From contig NZ_CP180355.1 in NCBI RefSeq assembly GCF_048007035.1, positions 2,728,001 through 2,792,000 on the forward strand: 64,000 nt of DNA, in the 5' to 3' direction. Positions 8,778-19,900 of this stretch are shown here, piece by piece. This stretch comes from Imperialibacter sp963977595 (GTDB lineage: Bacteria > Bacteroidota > Bacteroidia > Cytophagales > Cyclobacteriaceae). Within the stretch, counting starts at the first letter, position 1. Each line of letters opens with the position of its first letter. The translations under genes were made by a program, and so were the position numbers. Under the pieces are notes generated by a model. That model did not search any database, was not told where the DNA came from, and saw only the letters and a list, made by a program, of their open reading frames with translations.

Positions 8778-9512
8778 TTATTCTCGAATGACTCGTACCT
8801 CAACACGGCGATTCCTTCGTTTATCTTCATCAGTTCTTTCAAGCGTAAGTGGTTGAGTGCCCCCGAAAGCCTTTGTTTGCACTCTGTTCTTTTTTATGTT
8901 TTTAGAAATTAGATAATCTTTTACAGCATTTACTCTTTCCAACGAAAGCTCCATATTAGCAGCATCGCTACCCTCAAAGTCGGTGTGGCCTTCAAGCTGA
9001 ATAACCATGTTGGGCCGCTCGTTGAGCCAGTCCACTAAGCGATCCAACTCTTCAAAGGAGCTTGAACTGATCTTTGATCTGCCTCTTTCAAAAATAAGAT
9101 TTTCGAGAGTAATCATTTGATTTGCCCTGTCAGGGGTAAGGCGGAACTCCAAATTAAAGGCAGAATCGCCTGCCTGCAGTGCAACCTTGAATTCCCTATC
9201 AACAGCATCATACCCATTTGCCTTAATTTTCATGGTATAAGAAGTGTTATTGAATAGGAATAGCTCAAAGGAGCCATCTTGCTGCTTGCTCTTATTTGAT
9301 CCCATATCATCATAATAGGGGAGCTTTTCATAGAAAACAGAGGCGACAATAGGTTCTCCGGTTTTATCATCCACAACTTTTCCGGATACTTTAACTAAGG
9401 AATCCTTCTGCTGATAAAACCCTGCTGTTGATAAAAAACTAGCATTAGCTTTAAGCTGCCACGCACTTGCTATAAAAAACAGGGCAAGATATGCTGCCGG
9501 TGTTATTTTCAT
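8778..9512 (-). CDS. OmpA-family protein with carboxypeptidase-like regulatory domain
   Basis: 244 residues. Signal peptide at the N-terminus (AYLALFFIASAWQLKANA). A short beta-sandwich of the carboxypeptidase-regulatory type follows (VSGKVVDDKTGEPIVASV). The C-terminal OmpA domain shows QLEGHTDFEGSD and ends RRNRRVEVRVI, the arginines typical of peptidoglycan contact. It has the same C-terminal domain order as its downstream neighbour but lacks the PD40 propeller. The 38-base gap suggests co-transcription of the pair. Confidence 0.87.
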   Translation of the reverse strand: MKITPAAYLALFFIASAWQLKANASFLSTAGFYQQKDSLVKVSGKVVDDKTGEPIVASVFYEKLPYYDDMGSNKSKQQDGSFELFLFNNTSYTMKIKANGYDAVDREFKVALQAGDSAFNLEFRLTPDRANQMITLENLIFERGRSKISSSSFEELDRLVDWLNERPNMVIQLEGHTDFEGSDAANMELSLERVNAVKDYLISKNIKKNRVQTKAFGGTQPLTLERTDEDKRRNRRVEVRVIRE

Positions 9513-9580
9513 GGTAAGGTCGATAGTAATTTTTCCAATAAAAGTAAGCTTTTTCGAAGCTAATAAAAAAAATTATTGAA

Positions 9581-11872
9581 TTAATCAAAGGCTCGCTGAT
9601 TGAACAGTAAGTAGCCCAAATGAAACAGGACTCCCCATTTTTGTTCTTCGTCATCATAGTAGTTAGCGGCGAATGCAATGGGACCTATTGGGCTTTGAAA
9701 GACCACTCCTGCTGACGCAGCGAAAAATAACTTGCTCGTGTTCTGCTGATAGGCAGGCGTTTCATTTGGTAATTTCTCAAGCAATTGCAATGGTGCAAAA
9801 AAATGCCCCTCCATCCTGAAATGAAGGTTGTCACGAACAAAAAACATCTGTTTTAGACCGCCAGCGGCAAACTTATTGGATCTGAAGTTTTCCAAAATGA
9901 GTGTGCGGCTGTCCTGAAATGGATAATAGCCACCACCAGCAATTTGAGTTCCCCGGTAGCTACTCAGGAGAGGGAATGTTGAAAAATGGCCAACTGCCTG
10001 GTAGCCTATGCCATACCAGTTAAGCAACCTGTAGTATTTTTCGTAGGAAATCTTCGCTGTCAGCCAGGAGTGGCTGGCCTCTCTGTAAGCAAGCTCGGAG
10101 GTGCTTCCCGGAAAATATTTTTCTGAGCCATGGTATCCGCCAACAGAGGCTTCGAAGGCCTCGCCTTTGGTTGGATACTGATAGAAGTTGAGATTGCTCT
10201 GGCTCACCTTTATTTTCCCCGCAAATCCTTTTAACCGTAGCTCATCGAGTACATCGCTTGTATTTACTTCGGGTATGGCCGCAAAATTATCTCGGGTATA
10301 GAACAAGCCTGGGCTGAATGTCAGCTTGTGGTGAGTGCCCAGGGGTGTGCTGACGTTGAATGTGAAATTTCTGTCTACCTGATTGACTATAGTGGGAGCC
10401 TTGTCTTTCAAAAGTATTTCAGTAGAATTGATGAAGTCCCACTTGTTGAAAACATATTTAGGCTCCAGGTAGAAGGGGATATACGTTGGAAAGTAGAGCC
10501 TGGCACTGGCCTTGGCCGATTGGTAAAACCTGCCTGCATTGACGGCACCGTCGAAGTGGGTGAAGATCTGGCCAAGTCGCTTGTATTGTGCGCCAACCAG
10601 CAGGTTAGAGGTGCTTCGGCTGGTCATTGTTCCCCCCAAAACCATTTTTACCTTCCTGTAAGGTGAGCCTGTCAACTTTAGCTTGTAGTTCTCGCTAGTT
10701 TCGCTCTTTGTGATTTGAGGATACATACTTCTGAAATAATCTTCAGAAACGATTTTGTAATAGCCTGATTTTATCTTTTCCAGCTCAACAATTTTATTCT
10801 TTTTCTCCAGCAGATTGTCGAGGTATTTTGTTTGTCTGGAATTAAACCCCTCTACCTCCACCTCACTGAAGTCGAGCGGGACAAAATCTGATTGGAATAG
10901 ACTTCTGGCAGCGGTGACTTCCTCCTCCCCAACTCGACGGTCTATTTTCGATTTGATGAACTCCATTTGCCTTATTGCTGCCACATAGCCGCTATCGGTG
11001 ATACTTTTGGCTCTGGCAAAGTCGGTGGAACTGAGTCCCTCCAGATTGGGCTCGATGTAGATGTTACCTTCAAGCCTGGTTGGGTCAGACTTATCAAGCA
11101 TAAGAAAGAGCAATTGTTCATTTACAAGGTGGTCTGCTTCTTTGGTGGGGTACTCTTTGTACACTTTCGAGGCTACGTTGACGCCAATGATGATGTCAGG
11201 CTTGAACTCCTCAATGGCAATGTCCACGGGAAAGTTGTTATAAATGCCTCCATCGAAAAGATACTTTCCATCAAACTTTATAGGGCGGAAAAAGAAGGGG
11301 ACGGTCATTGAAGCCCTGAGTGCATCCGACAAGTTTCCATCACTCAACAGTACTGCCTGCTGAGTGAATACCTCAGCCGCAGTGGCCCTGAACGGCACAA
11401 AAAGGCTATCAAAATTGTAAACGGACTTTCGGGATGCCTGCGCCAGGTGTTCGGCCAGGGCGAAGTTAAGCGCATGATCTTCAGCTATATTGGCATTAAA
11501 GGAGGCAGTGAAGGAAGAGTCAAGTGACAATTCGACTGACATCCATCGGGAGTCGGGGTCTTTCTGGGTGTAGTAGTAGTTGTAGTCATCCCTGATCACT
11601 CCCTTTACCCAATCTTGAATGTCCTGAGAAAGAGCTATTTCCATGATCTGGTCTGCACTGTATCCTGCGGCATAGAACCCACCTACAATACTGCCCATGG
11701 ACGTGCCCACTATGTAGTCGATAGGGATATTGTTTTCCTCAAGGGCTTTGATTACTCCGGCATGTGCCAGCCCCTTAGCTCCGCCACCGCTTAATACAAG
11801 CGCCACTTTTTGGGAAAAGCTGCAACAGTAAATGAATGACATTGAAAGGAGCAAAGTCAGCCGCTTCCTCAT
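9581..11872 (-). CDS. Patatin-like phospholipase fused to an outer-membrane beta-barrel
   Basis: 763 residues with a signal peptide (LLLSMSFIYCCSFSQ). The patatin domain shows the oxyanion loop GGGAKG at 29-34, nucleophile Ser58 in GTSMG and the catalytic Asp207 in FDGG, so the Ser-Asp dyad is intact. A POTRA-like linker (about 315-385, VEVEGFNSRQTKYLD) leads to a beta-barrel of the BamA/Omp85 type, ending in alternating strands (FHLGYLLFNQRAFD). This is the PlpD-type VD autotransporter layout, in which the barrel exports or displays the lipase. Neighbours are envelope genes on the same strand. Confidence 0.9.
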   Translation of the reverse strand: MRKRLTLLLSMSFIYCCSFSQKVALVLSGGGAKGLAHAGVIKALEENNIPIDYIVGTSMGSIVGGFYAAGYSADQIMEIALSQDIQDWVKGVIRDDYNYYYTQKDPDSRWMSVELSLDSSFTASFNANIAEDHALNFALAEHLAQASRKSVYNFDSLFVPFRATAAEVFTQQAVLLSDGNLSDALRASMTVPFFFRPIKFDGKYLFDGGIYNNFPVDIAIEEFKPDIIIGVNVASKVYKEYPTKEADHLVNEQLLFLMLDKSDPTRLEGNIYIEPNLEGLSSTDFARAKSITDSGYVAAIRQMEFIKSKIDRRVGEEEVTAARSLFQSDFVPLDFSEVEVEGFNSRQTKYLDNLLEKKNKIVELEKIKSGYYKIVSEDYFRSMYPQITKSETSENYKLKLTGSPYRKVKMVLGGTMTSRSTSNLLVGAQYKRLGQIFTHFDGAVNAGRFYQSAKASARLYFPTYIPFYLEPKYVFNKWDFINSTEILLKDKAPTIVNQVDRNFTFNVSTPLGTHHKLTFSPGLFYTRDNFAAIPEVNTSDVLDELRLKGFAGKIKVSQSNLNFYQYPTKGEAFEASVGGYHGSEKYFPGSTSELAYREASHSWLTAKISYEKYYRLLNWYGIGYQAVGHFSTFPLLSSYRGTQIAGGGYYPFQDSRTLILENFRSNKFAAGGLKQMFFVRDNLHFRMEGHFFAPLQLLEKLPNETPAYQQNTSKLFFAASAGVVFQSPIGPIAFAANYYDDEEQKWGVLFHLGYLLFNQRAFD

Positions 11873-11953
11873 ATTTGTCTGTTTTGAAAAAATTTTGCGA
11901 GAATATACTTCCTAAACTGCAGCTAACAAATTAAAGCATTCCCGGAGAGCGCA

Positions 11954-13249
11954 TTAATCTACAGAAGCATTAAGAACCGGCTTTTCGGTTAGGAACGTGA
12001 TTGTGTCTATAGCCGAAAGAATTTTGTCCCTTTCTTTGAAATAGGCCTCTTTGTGCGTGTCAGCAATCGGCTGAGAAGGTGGGATTTCGACAGAGAAAGG
12101 ATCGACCTGAACACCGTTGCGCCAGAACCGGAAGCAAACATGCGGGCCGGTAGCCAGACCAGTGCTTCCTACGTAACCAATAACTTCACCCTGCTTCACA
12201 GCCTTGCCAGGCCGCATGCCGCTGGCTATTTTGCTCATGTGAAGGTACTGGGTGGTGTAGGTGGCGTTGTGTCGTATTTTCACGTAGTTCCCGTTTCCTG
12301 AATTGTAGGTGGCCTCAGTAACGACACCGTCTCCAACGGTATAAATCGGTGTGCCTTTTTGTGCTACGTAGTCTGTTCCAAGGTGAGACCTGTACCTTTT
12401 CAGCACGGGATGAAATCGCCTACCCGAATACCTTGAGCTTATCCGACTAAAATTAACCGGGGCTTTAAGAAAAGCTTTTCGGAGGCTATTTCCCTCCTCA
12501 TCGAAGTAATCCAGTCCGTCTCCCTGATTGTAGTAAACCGAGTAAAAATCACGGCCAGCGTGATAGAAATAAGCTCCCACTACCCTTGGGATATTTACCA
12601 CCTCGCCTTCGATTAATTCTTCTTCAAATATGACTTTGAAGTAATCATTGGCATCGATATGAAAAAAATCGATTTGCCAGGCGTACATATCAACCAGCTT
12701 CGAAACCAGCATGGGGGAAACATTGGCGTTGATGAGCGTCTCATAGAGCGAAGACTCGATTTTAGCGGCAATAGCCCGAACTTGAAGCACTTTTTCCTTT
12801 TGCACTCGTTCTGTATAAACAGAGTCGGACATATGGAAGACCACAAATTCGGTTTTGTCTGGCTCGTAAGCCATGGCTACCACCCTAGCCGCTGAGTCTT
12901 TTGTGGTGAAAACGGTGTAGTTTTTTCTGTAGCCAATTTTTCTTACATCGAAGACTTTTCTTGAGCTAGTGGCCACCTCATAAATTTTGGCGGGATCAAT
13001 ATTGTAGGTCTTGAGAATATCTGACAGCGTCTGGTTTCTTTTTACGATGTCCTCGTGAACGTTAAAAGAGTCCAAATTAAAACCGTAGAGTCTTTCGGGT
13101 TCGTAGACGGTGGTGACTGTGTCTACCGTCACCAATTCGGTTTCACCGGTATACTCGGGTTGGTAGGTAGCTTGCTGGTGTTTATATGCGAGGAAAAATA
13201 AACAAGAGATAATTACTAAGATGGTTCCTGCCAGAACGTATTTCTTCAT
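11954..13249 (-). CDS. M23-family metallopeptidase, membrane-anchored
   Basis: 431 residues. An N-terminal transmembrane anchor (VLAGTILVIISCLFFLAY) is followed by a LysM/OapA-like segment around 65-115 and a C-terminal LytM (M23) domain. Zinc-site residues seen are His289 and Asp293 in HLGTD, and His337 in LHMS. The usual final HxH is His370-Val-Cys372 in GPHVCFRF, so a canonical zinc-ligand histidine is cysteine. The enzyme may use Cys as ligand or be a degenerate activator of amidases. Family role: cutting peptidoglycan cross-links. The upstream dsbD-like gene ends 9 bases before its start, so they share a transcript. Confidence 0.85.
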   Translation of the reverse strand: MKKYVLAGTILVIISCLFFLAYKHQQATYQPEYTGETELVTVDTVTTVYEPERLYGFNLDSFNVHEDIVKRNQTLSDILKTYNIDPAKIYEVATSSRKVFDVRKIGYRKNYTVFTTKDSAARVVAMAYEPDKTEFVVFHMSDSVYTERVQKEKVLQVRAIAAKIESSLYETLINANVSPMLVSKLVDMYAWQIDFFHIDANDYFKVIFEEELIEGEVVNIPRVVGAYFYHAGRDFYSVYYNQGDGLDYFDEEGNSLRKAFLKAPVNFSRISSRYSGRRFHPVLKRYRSHLGTDYVAQKGTPIYTVGDGVVTEATYNSGNGNYVKIRHNATYTTQYLHMSKIASGMRPGKAVKQGEVIGYVGSTGLATGPHVCFRFWRNGVQVDPFSVEIPPSQPIADTHKEAYFKERDKILSAIDTITFLTEKPVLNASVD

Positions 13250-13258
13250 CAGGTCGAA

Positions 13259-15286
13259 TCAGGGGTTTATGGTCGAAAAAACGGGTTTGTTCTTCTTCAT
13301 AGAAGAACTCGCCTCATCCAGAAACGTTACAAAGTTAGCAATATTGAGGTCATAGGCCTTGGGAGCAGCCAAAAGGTTCTCGTTTGGATCCAAAATCACG
13401 TAAAAAGGCTGGGCATTGTTGTTAAACCTCGTGATCTGTAGGTCTGCATTTTGCTTCCCAATGGATTTTTTGATTTTACCATCATATTCCGACTCATACC
13501 ACTGTGATTCGGGCAGCTCGGTCTTTTCGTCCACGTAAAGCGCCACTAGTACAAAGTCATTTTTTAGTCTTTCGAGCACCTGAGGGTCAGACCACACCCT
13601 TGCCTCCATTTCCCGACAGTTCACGCAGCCATGTCCGGTAAAATCAATAAAAAGCGGCTTCTGTTGTTCCCGTGCGCAGGCAATGGCCTGGTCATAGTCG
13701 AAATAGCCAGTGAGACCATGAGGGAAGTGGAGCATGTCTGCATACTTGGGAGGCTCGCAGATGCTGTTGGATGCAGTGCCTGAATTGGAAGAAGCCCCCT
13801 GCTGACGAACAATGCCAGGCAAGTCAAAGTCCATCGTGGATTGTGGAGGTAAATACCCGGCCAGGGCTTTCAGAGGGGCACCGAACATGCCTGGGATCAT
13901 ATATACCACGAATGTGAAAGTAACTACTGCAAGAATTAGCCTTGGCACAGGTAGCTTCTCCATTTTGCTGTCACCAGGCAGCTGTATTTTGCCCAGCAGA
14001 TAAAAACCCAATAAGGTAAACACCACAATCCAGATAGCCAGGTAGATTTCCCTGTCGAGGATATTCCAGTGATAGGCCTGGTCGGCGATGCTCAAAAATT
14101 TAAAAGCCAAAGCGAGTTCCAGAAAGCCCAGCACCACTTTAACGGAATTGAGCCACCCGCCGGACTTTGGCAATGTGCTCAGCCAGTTCGGGAAAAAAGC
14201 AAACAACGTAAATGGCACTGCAAAAGCCATGGAGAATGCTAGCATGCCCAAGATTGGTTTTAAAATCATCCCTCCGGCAGATTGTACAAGTATACTTCCG
14301 ACAATTGGCCCAGTGCACGAAAACGAAACCACGGCTAACGTAAAAGCCATAAAAAAGACCCCTACTAGTCCTCCCTTGTCAGCTTTTCTATCTATGCTAT
14401 TCACCCATTTATGAGGCAAAGTGATTTCGAAAAGTCCGAGAAAGGACAGGGCAAAAACAATGAAGACCAAAAAGAAGATGATATTGGGTACCCAGCCAGT
14501 GGCCAGGTCGTTGGCAATTTCCGGGCCCATAAACGGAGCAACAAGAGAACCGATCAGGGTATAAATAAGCACGATGCTGAAGCCATAAAACAAGGCCATT
14601 CGTTTTCCACTTTTCTTATCTCCTTTCCCAGTGAAAAAGGTGACGGTCATGGGAATCATTGGAAACACACATGGAGTCATGAGTGCGGCAAGTCCGTAAA
14701 GAAAAGCAATGACCATGAAGCCCCACAGAGATACATTGTCATAGGAGTCTATTTTGTCAGGGATAGTTCGATCCACTCCGTTCGAACCTTCATTAATCTT
14801 GGCAGAGTTTTTTTCGATCTTGCCAGAGAAAGTGGCGTATGTGAAGTCTTCATCTAAGTTGATGCATTTGCCATCTACATCGGTGCAAACCTGATAGAAA
14901 AAGCTGCCTGAAAGGTTAACCGGCAGGCTGTTGACGAGAATGGTCTGACGAAATTCAGCATGCTCTCTAAAATAGGTGTATTCCCCTTCCCATAAGTCAT
15001 CGTATTTTCTTTTCGCCCCAATAGGTCTGATACTATCAATTGCTTCGTAAGAAGGATCGCCCACGAAATCAAACTCTGCTACAATGGGGCCAAGATCAGG
15101 ATCAAAATCTGACGAATACAGATACCAGGTGTTGTCTATTTTAGCTTTGAAAACGAGGCTAAGGGTATCGCCTACTTTGGGATCATTATTGCTCAGCTCA
15201 TAACTCCACGATATGGGCTTTTGCACCTGCCCATAGGAGGCAAAAACGGTAAAAATTCCAAACAGACCTAGTAGTATTCTTTTCAT
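13259..15286 (-). CDS. DsbD-like thiol:disulfide interchange protein
   Basis: 675 residues in the order typical of DsbD. A signal peptide comes first. A periplasmic N-terminal domain carries a cysteine pair (Cys134 and Cys141). A multi-helix membrane domain follows from about 185 to 470, with Cys206 in TPCVFPM and Cys324 in FSCTGP. The C-terminal thioredoxin-like domain has Cys554-Val-Asn-Cys557. It moves electrons from cytoplasmic thioredoxin across the inner membrane to periplasmic partners. All three cysteine pairs are present, so it should be active. It is transcribed with the M23 peptidase gene. Confidence 0.9.
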   Translation of the reverse strand: MKRILLGLFGIFTVFASYGQVQKPISWSYELSNNDPKVGDTLSLVFKAKIDNTWYLYSSDFDPDLGPIVAEFDFVGDPSYEAIDSIRPIGAKRKYDDLWEGEYTYFREHAEFRQTILVNSLPVNLSGSFFYQVCTDVDGKCINLDEDFTYATFSGKIEKNSAKINEGSNGVDRTIPDKIDSYDNVSLWGFMVIAFLYGLAALMTPCVFPMIPMTVTFFTGKGDKKSGKRMALFYGFSIVLIYTLIGSLVAPFMGPEIANDLATGWVPNIIFFLVFIVFALSFLGLFEITLPHKWVNSIDRKADKGGLVGVFFMAFTLAVVSFSCTGPIVGSILVQSAGGMILKPILGMLAFSMAFAVPFTLFAFFPNWLSTLPKSGGWLNSVKVVLGFLELALAFKFLSIADQAYHWNILDREIYLAIWIVVFTLLGFYLLGKIQLPGDSKMEKLPVPRLILAVVTFTFVVYMIPGMFGAPLKALAGYLPPQSTMDFDLPGIVRQQGASSNSGTASNSICEPPKYADMLHFPHGLTGYFDYDQAIACAREQQKPLFIDFTGHGCVNCREMEARVWSDPQVLERLKNDFVLVALYVDEKTELPESQWYESEYDGKIKKSIGKQNADLQITRFNNNAQPFYVILDPNENLLAAPKAYDLNIANFVTFLDEASSSMKKNKPVFSTINP

Positions 15287-15370
15287 CAGTTTCTTCTTTT
15301 TCCGGAAAGAGAAAGGGCCAAATTTGACTCCTTAACGTATTCCCTTCGCAGAGAGTTTGTTTGCTTGGTT

Positions 15371-16753
15371 TTATTTCGCTTTGCTCAAAGTGGCAAAGTG
15401 TTTATAAAATAGCGTGATGGTTTCAATTCCTTTGATGTAGTTAAAGATACCATAGCTCTCATTAGGAGAATGGATGGCATCTTCGTCAAGCCCAAATCCC
15501 ATCAGCAAAGAGTCGAGGCCTAATACTTTTTGAAACAGTGCTACGATCGGTATGCTCCCCCCTTCCCGGGTGGGGATCGGAGCTTTTCCCCAAGCTTCTT
15601 CCACCGCCAGTGCTGCAGCCTGGTAGGCCGTGGACTTGGTAGATACCATAGCGGGTTCGCCACCATGGTGGGGCGTTACTTTGACCTTAACCGTTTTAGG
15701 GGCCACGCTCAGAAAATAGTCCGTAAACAGTTTTGTGATTTCATCGGAGTTCTGGTTTGGCACCAGTCTCATGCTGATTTTGGCGTAGGCTTTCGAGGGA
15801 AGCACTGTTTTGGCACCCTCACCAATGTATCCACCCCAAATGCCGTTGACGTCGAAGGTCGGCCGAATCCCTGTCCTTTCTATTGTGGAGAAGCCTTTTT
15901 CTCCAAATACGTCAGCTATGTCGAGGTCTTTCTTATATTTTTCGAGCGAAAAGGGCTGCTTCGCCATTGCCTCCCGGTCTGCTTTTGATAACTCAACGAC
16001 TTTGTCGTAAAACCCGGGAATAGTGATGTGACCATTTTTATCCTTCATTTTATGGATCATCTCACAGAGCACGTTGATGGGATTTTCTACAGCGCCACCG
16101 TACATGCCGGAATGAAGGTCTCTGTTGGGCCCTGTCACTTCTACCTCCACGTAGGTGAGGCCACGCAATCCCACTGTGATTGAAGGATGTTCATTGCTGA
16201 TGATGCCTGTGTCAGAAATCATGATCATGTCAGCCTTCAGCTTCTCTTTGTTGGCTTCAGTGAAAATGCCAAGGTTGTTAGAGCCCACCTCTTCCTCACC
16301 TTCAATCATGAACTTTACATTGCAGGTGAGTGAATCGGTTTGCATCATCGTTTCAAAAGCCTTAATGTGCATATACATTTGGCCTTTGTCGTCGGCAGAC
16401 CCCCTGGCATAGATTTTCTCGTTTCTGATGGTAGGTTCAAACGGAGGTGTTTCCCAAAGCTCGTACGGGTCGGCAGGCTGCACGTCGTAGTGTCCGTATA
16501 CAAGAACAGTTGGAAGTGAGGGGTCAATTATTTTTTCTCCATAAACAATGGGATGGCCAGCTGTAGGGCAGATTTCAGCTTTATCGACACCGGCTTCAAT
16601 TAGCTTCGTTTTTATAAACTCCGCCGCTTTTTTTACATCGTCCCTGAACTTCTTGTCGGCACTCACCGATGGAATTCTCAACAGTTCAAAAAGCTCATCT
16701 AAAAACCGTTGCTGGTTTTGCTCGATGTACGGAATCTTGGTTTTAACACTCAT
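15371..16753 (-). CDS. M20-family dipeptidase
   Basis: 460 residues, the usual length for carnosinase-type M20 metallopeptidases. The first zinc ligand and its partner are in YGHYDVQP, the bridging Asp in DDKGQ, and the general base and ligand in EGEEEVGS. A dimerisation (lid) insert follows with LRGLTYVEVEV and HSGMYGG. The C-terminal ligand histidine is in DAIHSPNE. It lacks a signal peptide, so it should release amino acids from dipeptides in the cytoplasm. The 84-base gap to the DsbD-like gene and the 222-base gap upstream suggest its own transcription unit. Confidence 0.9.
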   Translation of the reverse strand: MSVKTKIPYIEQNQQRFLDELFELLRIPSVSADKKFRDDVKKAAEFIKTKLIEAGVDKAEICPTAGHPIVYGEKIIDPSLPTVLVYGHYDVQPADPYELWETPPFEPTIRNEKIYARGSADDKGQMYMHIKAFETMMQTDSLTCNVKFMIEGEEEVGSNNLGIFTEANKEKLKADMIMISDTGIISNEHPSITVGLRGLTYVEVEVTGPNRDLHSGMYGGAVENPINVLCEMIHKMKDKNGHITIPGFYDKVVELSKADREAMAKQPFSLEKYKKDLDIADVFGEKGFSTIERTGIRPTFDVNGIWGGYIGEGAKTVLPSKAYAKISMRLVPNQNSDEITKLFTDYFLSVAPKTVKVKVTPHHGGEPAMVSTKSTAYQAAALAVEEAWGKAPIPTREGGSIPIVALFQKVLGLDSLLMGFGLDEDAIHSPNESYGIFNYIKGIETITLFYKHFATLSKAK

Positions 16754-16975
16754 GAAATTCTAATTTATCAGGCTAATGTCTCCCCGGATGCTATCCTGTA
16801 TTTCTTCGGAAAGAAGCACCCGTGGTTTTATCGGGTAAAAGTAAGGAATATTACCAAGACGTTGCAAAGGCAAATCTGCTATGTATCAATGGTATTTGTC
16901 CATGGCGGGATGGTAAAAAGGAGCACTCCCCGTCTAACTTTAGGGAAAGGCTTGCTTATCCTGACAGTTGCGGGA

Positions 16976-19900
16976 TTAGAAGCCGTCTTTGTCTTTTTCT
17001 ATTGTATCGAAGCTGTCCTTCCCAAAGGCAGGGTCTGTAGCGAACTGTAATTTGAACGGCTTGTCGATGTTGTAATAGTTTTTGCGGAAGTTGTTGATGA
17101 AAGTCATCGTTTCAGCCTCTTCCCCAAGCCCAAGAGCAAAAGCACCAAGCCCAGCTTTTTCTAACGTGGACGAACCTCTTATGGCCTCATTAAATTTCTG
17201 ATTGGAAGAGAGAATGAGGAGCCTGTTTTGGTCGAACCTGAAGTGGTACCAGGTGGCTTCCGAAAACATGATGAAAATATTTACAATGTCTCCGAGGGGA
17301 TCTCTCTTGATTTCAACAAAGCCATCTGCCTCAGCATTTATGTCGTTTCTGAAAATGTTTGAAATGCCAATCTTGCCATCGTTGTACCAGGCCTTGTGCG
17401 TAGCATTCCACTGCAGGTTTACCTCCGAGAGTGACAGTGCCTTTTGAAGCTCTGGTGAAGTAGATACCAACGGCACGTAATTTTTCAAAGAGTTGTTTTC
17501 ATAGCTCTTGGCAATTTGATCACTGGTGAGATTGGCGAGGAGATAAACCAAGTCACCCTGTATGTTATTTGCTTGTGGGGCCCCGATGCGCTCAATAATG
17601 TCAACCAGATCCTTTGTCATCACGTCGGTTGCGGCAGGGCTGATTTTGAAATCGGCCGTTAAAAAAGCCGTCATTTTGAAGTAAGAGGAGTCGAGTCGGC
17701 CAATCCCTTTTGCAGATGCCCTCAATGTAAAATCCGGGCTGTTCTTTATAAAGGTCATAGGGCCCTCAAAAATGACGCTGTTGGTGTTTTCGGAGTATAT
17801 GAATGTGCTACCAGCGTAGGAATTCCCGTCTGACTTGGCTTTATCTTCTATTTTGTAGAAATCCCCTTCGAGATTATAAGAAAGGATGCCATGAGGCGTA
17901 AAAAGATCGAAGTCCGCCGGGTCGTTTTTGTCGTTAATGTAGGTCAGGTATATAATGTCATCAAATGAATCGTAGTGTAGACCGGCAACCAGTTTCTGGC
18001 CAGTTTCAGCTGTCGAGGCATCAAAGTTGACAAGCACTTCAGGATTTTCAGTTTTGTTAGTATAGCTGATCCACTGAGAGTCCCGTTCTTTTTTCCAGTC
18101 GAGCTTCACCCCGCCAATCAGTTCAAGCGCCCTCCTGTCTGCATACATTTTTGCCCGACCTTTGTACAGGAACCCTGGCGACATCACAAAGTCCTGGTCT
18201 TCCAGCACATCGCCTTCCGACACGGTCATCGTTTTGAACCTGTTCTTGGCTATAGGCACATTCTGAAGCTCAAATTGATTGAACTTGATCGTAAAAGTGT
18301 CCTGCGCCGCATTGACGAGCTGATACAGTGCGCTGCCAGTGAATTTATTTCTGTCGACAATGGTGATGAGTCCGTTGGTCAGGGTATGGTAACGATTGGC
18401 AGTGTCAATCCTGACAATAGCATTTTTAAGCTCCTGAAGTGTTGAGTTCTCAAGGATCGTAATCTCTTCGTTTTCCGGCGTGATTTCCGCATCCGCCACT
18501 GTGATGTACGGAATGCCCTGCAGGTTCAACTCGTAGCGGTTGATATCGTAGATACCTGCCGTTGCATTAAACGCCAGCGAATCGAGGTCGGGCCGGGTTG
18601 AGTAGAAGTAGGAGTCTTCGATGGCAACATTAGCCGGCTTGCTCATCGTAATCTTTTGGTCGTTTAGGTTCCAGATGGCGTTGGTAATCGACGTTTTCAT
18701 TTGTGCATAAGGGAAGCCTATGGCCGCTACACCTGCCTTTTCAGGGTGAACGTCTGCCACGTTTGCTTCAAGGTCAAAATTTAACGCAATGTCCTCCCCG
18801 GCCATGGCTGGTTTATCCGGGTTGTCAGTCAAAATTTCAAACGCTCCATGGCGGGCGCTGAACTTTGTTTCCGAAAAACTAAACTGCTTCGACTTTACCC
18901 TGGAACCACGGGTCTCCAGCGTGCCAAGCCCAAAGGCCCCTTTGGCAGTAATGTTCGCAGCCCCCTGAAGCTTGGCCGTGCCATTATACAGCTCAATGGG
19001 GTCACCGATGTTTTTGAGAAACATGCTGTCTTTTTTGGGCAGCCATTTCATTCTCAGGGCTCCCATTATACCTTGTGGGAAGGACGCTGACCCTAGGTTT
19101 CCTGGCCTGATTTCGCCACTTTGAGCGATGGCTGAGGTAGAATCCAAATAGAAAATAAAGTCGTTGGAGTATACGGTAGTCGTTAAGTAGTCAATCTTTC
19201 CATTTGACCTCAAGCCCCGGTAGCTCAGGCTTAGGCTGTTGTAGAGTGTTCCAGTGCCCCCATACAGCTTATAGCCGCTCTCAGGTATTTTATGTTCGAA
19301 GCCCAGCGACTTATCAGGTTGAATAACAAGCTTCTCTTCAAACGGCTCCAGGATGTCTCCAGCATGGAAGGTGCCCTCAAAACTTATACTTGCTCCATCA
19401 CTTCTGTTGGAGCTGTCTATTTCGAATGGCGGTATCACAAACCTAACTGTTTTGTTATAAGCCCCTTTAAGAATCTCCTTAGAGTCGAAGAAAACAACAG
19501 CCTCGGAATCTGAAGTAAAGTAAGGGTACTGAAGGTTTTGCTTTTTTCCTGACTTGTTATCGGGGCTTTCTACAAAGAGGGTTCCGGAGGTAAGTTCGAG
19601 GTGGTTGTGCAAGGCTGTCTTTTCTTCACCACCTTCAACCTTGAGTGAGTCAGGCACCGGAATCTGAATCCTGATAGAGTCAATAGTCGGCATGGCAAAG
19701 AGGTTGTCGGCATACTGAAACTGAAAGTCCTTTCCTTTGTAAACGAAATCTCCGGCATTCACCATTCCATTAAACAATAAATCTCTACCCTCGAGAATTT
19801 TTACCACGCCACTGTCTGGCTCCATGTAAACCTTCAGGTCAGTAGTGATATATACCCTGTCAACGCCTCTAACAGTGAGCTCTTTGGTGCCAAAATTGAG

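Noticed and set aside
16754..16975. Short plus-strand ORFs between the M20 peptidase and the large protein
   Set aside because: They overlap the ends of both neighbours and lack signals or motifs.
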